A stretch of DNA of 64,000 nucleotides from Pelecanus crispus (Eukaryota > Chordata > Aves > Pelecaniformes > Pelecanidae), in contig NC_134652.1 of assembly GCF_030463565.1 (NCBI RefSeq), positions 11,385,397-11,449,396 of the forward strand. The letters are read 5' to 3'. Shown here piece by piece: positions 59,205-64,000 of the stretch; positions within the stretch are counted from its first letter, which is position 1, and the number at the start of each line of letters is the position of its first letter. Below the pieces are notes generated by a model. The model saw only the letters and a program-made list of their open reading frames with translations, was not told the DNA's origin and made no database searches. A program made the position numbers and the translations under genes.

Positions 59205-59254
59205 TATGATCCTTATGGGTCCCTTCCAACTTGAGATATTCTATGATTCTATGT
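59205..59254 (+). mobile_element. CR1 LINE 3'-end fragment
   Basis: ATGATCCTTATGGGTCCCTT, CCAACTTGAGATATTCTATG and ATTCTATG match the extreme 3' end of chicken-repeat-1 LINEs, including the terminal 8-base repeat. Only about 50 bases are recognisable; 5' truncation is typical of CR1. Confidence 0.85.
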
Positions 59255-61744
59255 GACTGCACATTCAGGACTTGAACAGGACAGTGCAAATCAGAACAGT
59301 ACCTTTCTGTCCTTCCTGAACTGCAGAAAAAGTGACACTAGTCAGAAAATGCATATAAAAGCAAAAGATCAGAAATAAGGTAGAAAACTGTCCTCCTCCA
59401 CCTGTTTAGAACCAGGTCAGAGTGAACCAATGGAAGAGGAGAAGGCAGAAACTGTATTTTATTAATTGCCACAATGTTGAGGGTTTGTGGTTAGAAAGGT
59501 GGTCAGTGCTAGGGTTGGGCTTATGAAGAGTGTTGGGTGAGGTGTGCGTACCTGCCAGGTTGCTTACTGCCAGAGTGGAGCAGGAACAGAGTCTGCACCG
59601 GTCCTCCTGGACTTTTCCGTGACTCACCTGTTTGTGTAGGGCTCAAACCATCCCTGCCTATCAGCATTAGTTAATGCCCACTGTGGTAAGGTGGTCTCCC
59701 CACCCACCCGCATTCTCCAGACACTGGAAATAAAGCCTGTACCTGTGTCTCTTCCTTGGGAACGCTCTGGAGGCAGCAGTTACTCCTGGACTCTCAGGTG
59801 CTGGACTTTGATAGATGTTGTCAGTAAGAATGGGGATGAAAACTGGGATCTTTTCCCTGAACAGTGGCGGGGGGAGGGGAACTTTCTTCTTGTTGCTGTT
59901 GCTTTTGTCCATTGGAAAATTCTAACTTTTTCAGAAATTTGGAAAAAAAATGGGGAATTGACTTTTTGTTTTCTTGAGAAGTCCCACAGTTTTGAAAGAG
60001 GGAGAAATACCCTCTTCCATTTCTAAAAAATGGGTAAATGCTCTCTTGTGTAACTGGAAGCTGCAAAATTCCAAGATATTGATGGAGCTCTGGGCTTTTA
60101 ACACAACTTTGCCAGGGAAAAAAAAGGTGGTTTAGTAAGTATTTTACAGCTTTTTTAGTAACATATTTATTTTGGAAAATGAGTTTTCCTCCACAAAAGA
60201 AGAGCAGAGAGAAGATTAGAGGATGAATGAAGCTGTTTCTTGTTGTCTTAGTTGTCCCCGTTGTCTTTAGTTGTCAGTGATGTCTTGTTTGCAGATGTTT
60301 CTGTGCTGGTTTAGGTTGTTACCCACCATCGCTCAAGGAAATGCTTTTCACAGGGATTTTTCTGTCACTTGATAGATTTGATTTGATATTCTGGAAGAAA
60401 TTATTTTTCTGTACAGCAAAGAGAAACCTATGGCTGGCAATCCTCTTGCATAAAAAGCAGTCCTTGTATTATCTCTGGGTAGTTTACTTTCAGGACCATT
60501 AATGGGTAAAATACTGGTGGCAGTTTCCAGCTGCCACAAAGTGCTTAATTTTCCATCACCACAAGATCTTTAACCAATCATCAGCCAACTGATATTCAGC
60601 AAGCAATACATGTTTATCTACTCAACTGCAGTCCAATGGGGTTTCCAGGGACACGTTTGTGGTTAAATTCTGTACAGAAGTGTTTGCTATGTGGTGACAA
60701 ATTCAATTCACGTAATACTAATACTGATCAGTAGCTCTGTTTGTTCTGTGACAAATTGGAAGGGAAATGACTGTATGTGCTTCTTCACTTCCCCCTCACC
60801 CTTGCAATCATTGTTTTAATCTGCAGCTCTTCACATGTCAGTCAGTTATGCTAGAAGTTAAACAGATCTGCTAAATGGGAAACTTGTCTTTGTTTAACAG
60901 TTTAAGGTTGGCAGCAATGCAGTAACTCTAACTTAACTTTGTTATTGCGTACTTTTTGGTCAATAGGAGAGAATCAACAAATAAACTAATACATTAAAGT
61001 TCTCACAACCCAGCAGTGAATTGCCCTTAATTTCTGGCCTTTTCCAGGAGATTGATTGGATTGAATGTTGGAGTTACTAATTGCCAGGGGAGGGGGCATC
61101 GTTTCTGGTTTTCAGGACATCTTCCTGGAAAATGCACTGAGAACAGCAGTGTTCTCCAAGCATACGAGCATGTGTTCCTGGTCACTCTCAGCTCCCCTGG
61201 GGAATCTGCTAAGTATTTAGATTTTTTGGAAGAGGGCTAGAAAGACTGAAAGGACAGCCCGTTCACAGCTCCCTTTCTTCAGAGGAAGAGGTTTGACACT
61301 GTGCTCCCTACTTACAGCACTTGCTTAATAAGATGTTCTAATTAAGCCTCCTCCTTTTCCCAGTTTGTGATTTTCCCAGATTTGCATACCTGGATAAGTT
61401 TGTCTCCAACCAAAGTGCATCTGAGGCACCTGTGTGTGTTTTTCAGTCCCCAGGGACTAATGAATCCCAAACTCTATGTAAGAGTTACATAGGACATTTC
61501 TAGGCACCTTTTTGTTCCTTCCTACTTGAAGAATGATACTAGCTAGTTCTAGATATAGATTGTCAATTAATTATTATGGTCTGGAATCACAGCTGCATTT
61601 GGGACAAAGTTGGAATGTATTTATTGAAAACGAAAGGTACTTTTACCTGAAAATTATTTGGCAAATACCAAGCCCAGGCAGCATCTCAAGAGTGCTCCAT
61701 TTTTGTTGTACTTTGGTTTAGGTTTGTTGGTTAAGATATCGTCG
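59255..61744. other. non-genic stretch
   Basis: No gene, RNA or mobile element recognised. Both strands carry only short open frames without recognisable homology. Confidence 0.5.
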
Positions 61745-62115
61745 TGGTTTAACCCCAGCTGGCAACTAAGCACCACAACAGCCACTTGCTCACTCAGCTC
61801 CCCTCCCCCAGTGGGATGGGGGAGAGAATCAGAAGAGTAAAAGTGAGAACACTTGTGGGTTAAGAACAGTTTAATAATTGAAATAAAATATGATAATAAA
61901 TTGTAATGAAAAGGAAAATAACAAAAAGAGAGAGAAATAAAACGCAAGAAAGCCAAGTGATGCATGATGCAATTGCTCACCACCGGCTGACCGATGCCCA
62001 GCCTGTCCCCAGGCAGCAGCCCCCCAGCCAGCTTCCCCCTAGTTTCTATACTGAGCATGACGTCATATGGTATGGAACGTCCCTTTGGGCAGTTTGGGCA
62101 TATACCAGCTATAGC
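61745..62115. mobile_element. fragment of an avian endogenous-retrovirus LTR
   Basis: Begins GTGGTTTAACCCCAGCTGGC, continues with CACTTGCTCACTCAGCTCCC and GTGGGATGGGGGAGAGAATC, an AT-rich middle, GCAATTGCTCACCACCGGCT, and ends near GAGCATGACGTCATATGGTA. This is the ordering of a LTR family widespread in passerines. It is different from the block at 49165-50295. No internal viral genes are attached. The right edge is approximate. Confidence 0.8.
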
Positions 62116-64000
62116 TGTATTTTGAGGTGGTAGCTAACTGTACTGGTTTAACTGTCACTAAATGAGGTTGAGACCAGTACCTCCAAATCGGATCCAGGCA
62201 GTTTGGACAAAATGACCTGGTTACCTTAAACATTTCTAAGAGTAACCTTTTGTTTTGCCTTTTAGCTCCATGTCGTTATGCGATTGCTGGCTTAAGGAGA
62301 GGTACTGCTTGAGTGTAGGCAGGCAGCGGAAGCTGAGTAAGGTGCAATGATTTTATAATTTGACCAGCTGCAGCAGCATCACTAATTACTGGCTTGGTGC
62401 CCATCCTGTGTGGTTCAGACAGTTCATCAGCCAATATGCAGGCTGTTCCCTACCTGGCATTCTAGGAAAACAATTTTTGAATGTCTGTTGTCCTTCCCTC
62501 CGCTAATAAGCAGAGGAAATTCAATAGGGATCTGTCTGTCCTGGGTCTTTTCCATTGAATTACAAACCTTGCTGGAAGACTGTCAGCAGGTCTACAGTAG
62601 CTGGTGAAAAGTGCCCAGATTTAGTCCAAAACTGGGAATAGGAGTGTGGATGTCATGCTTTGACCAAGCTCATTAGCCCAGTTGCTCTGGAGAAAGAAAA
62701 CACATTTAGAAAGGCTGCTAAGCAGAGGGGGGAGATGTGGCATGAGAACAGGAGCTGTACATCTTAGGCAGGCTGCTTTTGGTGCTTGCCTCCCTTGGAA
62801 TAAGCTTTCTGTTTCTTTTGAACATGGACAAGGAGAATGCACCTTTGAAAAGTGATGTAGTGCTCTCACCATCTGTCCCAAGTCCCACTAAAATCCCCTT
62901 TGGTTCCTAAGGACCAGCAAAAAAGCCACTATAAGGGGTCAGGAAAGCAAGTCTTGTCCTGAAAGCTGCTTTAATGCCTTCTCTGGGCTTTGCTGGGAGC
63001 TGAAGAGTGTTCAGGGAGCACAGGTGCTTCAGCCATATCACTCCCAGTAGATACCACAAGGTCTCTCTCACAAGAGAGTGGCAGTGGATGAAGAAAGAAG
63101 TATGGCCACTTCTTCACCAGCCTGGAAAGTACTTTGAGATCTTTGAGATACTAAGTCATGAAAGTAGCTCTGTTGTCTATGCAATAGCTGGTGGAAGGTC
63201 TTTGATGTAACTGAAGCCTGAAGTCATTCAGCAGCAGTTCGTCCCCAGCCTTGGATCCTGCGGGTTTCAATGTGAGCAGGGCTGTTACCATCATATATTT
63301 ATAAAAAAACCCCTTGCAGTAAAATATCAGTCCTTTGCGTGTCTGTAATTAGCAGGTTACTTTTATTGCACCTGAACAATCTGAGTAAAGCATGCAGTTT
63401 GGTAATCCTCTTGCTCTGCAGATTTTGATTAATTTCTAGAAGGAAAATGGGAGAAATTAATGGGGAAATGTCCAGCTCAACATGCAGCAAAGGCAGAGAG
63501 AAGCTGAGACTGACCGCATTCCTCTCATCCACAACTTCAATGTGTTAAATGCCTTGTCTTCCTAAGGATTGCTGGCTCAGTGTACATTGATGAATTGGGA
63601 GAGAGGAGCATGTTTTAGAAAAACACATTTAACAGGTGGCTGGGAAATCTCCACTATCAGTATTCTTCACTCAAATAAGGAAAATCTATATTTTAACAGG
63701 GTTTTATATATTCTTTTTTCCCCCCTCCAAAATATTTTCTTTTATTTGTAGCTTGTCTCCCACTTTCTGAAATTTCTGTGGGAAAGAGAACATTCCATTT
63801 TTAACAACTTGTGACATTGAGCGTTAGATGACAGAGCAGTTTGCTGTGTCCCCCCCAGTTAATAAAATAAAGTAAAAATGAAAGACAAATGATAGTAGAA
63901 ATGGATTCTCAAATAGCTGTCTGCATCTGTCTGCAGTCTAACAAAATAAATTGCTTCCATCAGCTGGCTAGATGGCTTTTCTCCACTTTTGTGGACTTCA
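62116..64000. other. non-genic stretch to the right edge
   Basis: No coding exon recognised on either strand. In other vertebrates TECTB is the next gene on this side of ACSL5; none of its zona-pellucida-domain segments was seen here. Confidence 0.5.

Noticed and set aside
61654-62058. 134-codon minus-strand ORF
   Set aside because: It runs across the boundary of an LTR fragment and has no viral or cellular domain.
1-64000. CRISPR arrays, operons, bacterial insertion sequences or phage genes
   Set aside because: No regularly spaced repeats with unique spacers and no prokaryotic gene organisation; the window is intron-rich vertebrate DNA.

Overview
The window looks like nuclear DNA from a bird, most likely an oscine passerine. 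The genes have vertebrate introns with GT-AG boundaries and a CpG-island promoter. The repeats are typically avian: a CR1 tail ending in repeated ATTCTATG, two tRNA-Ile-headed SINEs with CR1-type tails (as I recall, the TguSINE1 class of passerines), and two solo-LTR-like blocks of kinds common in songbird genomes. No prokaryotic or plasmid features were seen.

Three protein-coding genes can be read exon by exon. From the left: (1) VTI1A, minus strand, only its first coding exon (3629-3722), so everything left of it is VTI1A intron 1. (2) ZDHHC6, plus strand, complete in ten coding exons from 4405 to 14958, joining in frame to 406 residues. It shares one GC-rich, head-to-head promoter with VTI1A. 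(3) ACSL5, minus strand, all twenty coding exons from 32786 down to 21174, joining in frame to 683 residues, the same length as I recall for human ACSL5. ZDHHC6 and ACSL5 are tail to tail, with about 5 kb between their likely poly(A) sites. This order and orientation is the reverse complement of the human 10q25 block ACSL5-ZDHHC6-VTI1A.

The right half (about 33-64 kb) lies upstream of ACSL5. It holds a candidate noncoding first exon and promoter for ACSL5 near 37.6 kb, a small CpG cluster with an exon-like segment near 42.4 kb, the mobile elements, and several hairpins. No known protein gene was recognised there. The next conserved genes in other vertebrates (TECTB, GPAM) were not seen and probably lie to the right.

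Functionally, ACSL5 makes long-chain acyl-CoA, which is the acyl donor used by palmitoyltransferases such as ZDHHC6. VTI1A is a Golgi/endosome SNARE. I found no convincing previously undescribed system. The items most worth checking are the ZDHHC6 start region with its upstream ORF, the 88-nt ZDHHC6 intron with a weak donor, the proposed ACSL5 first exon, the inverted SINE pair, and a 32-bp near-perfect palindrome inside ACSL5.
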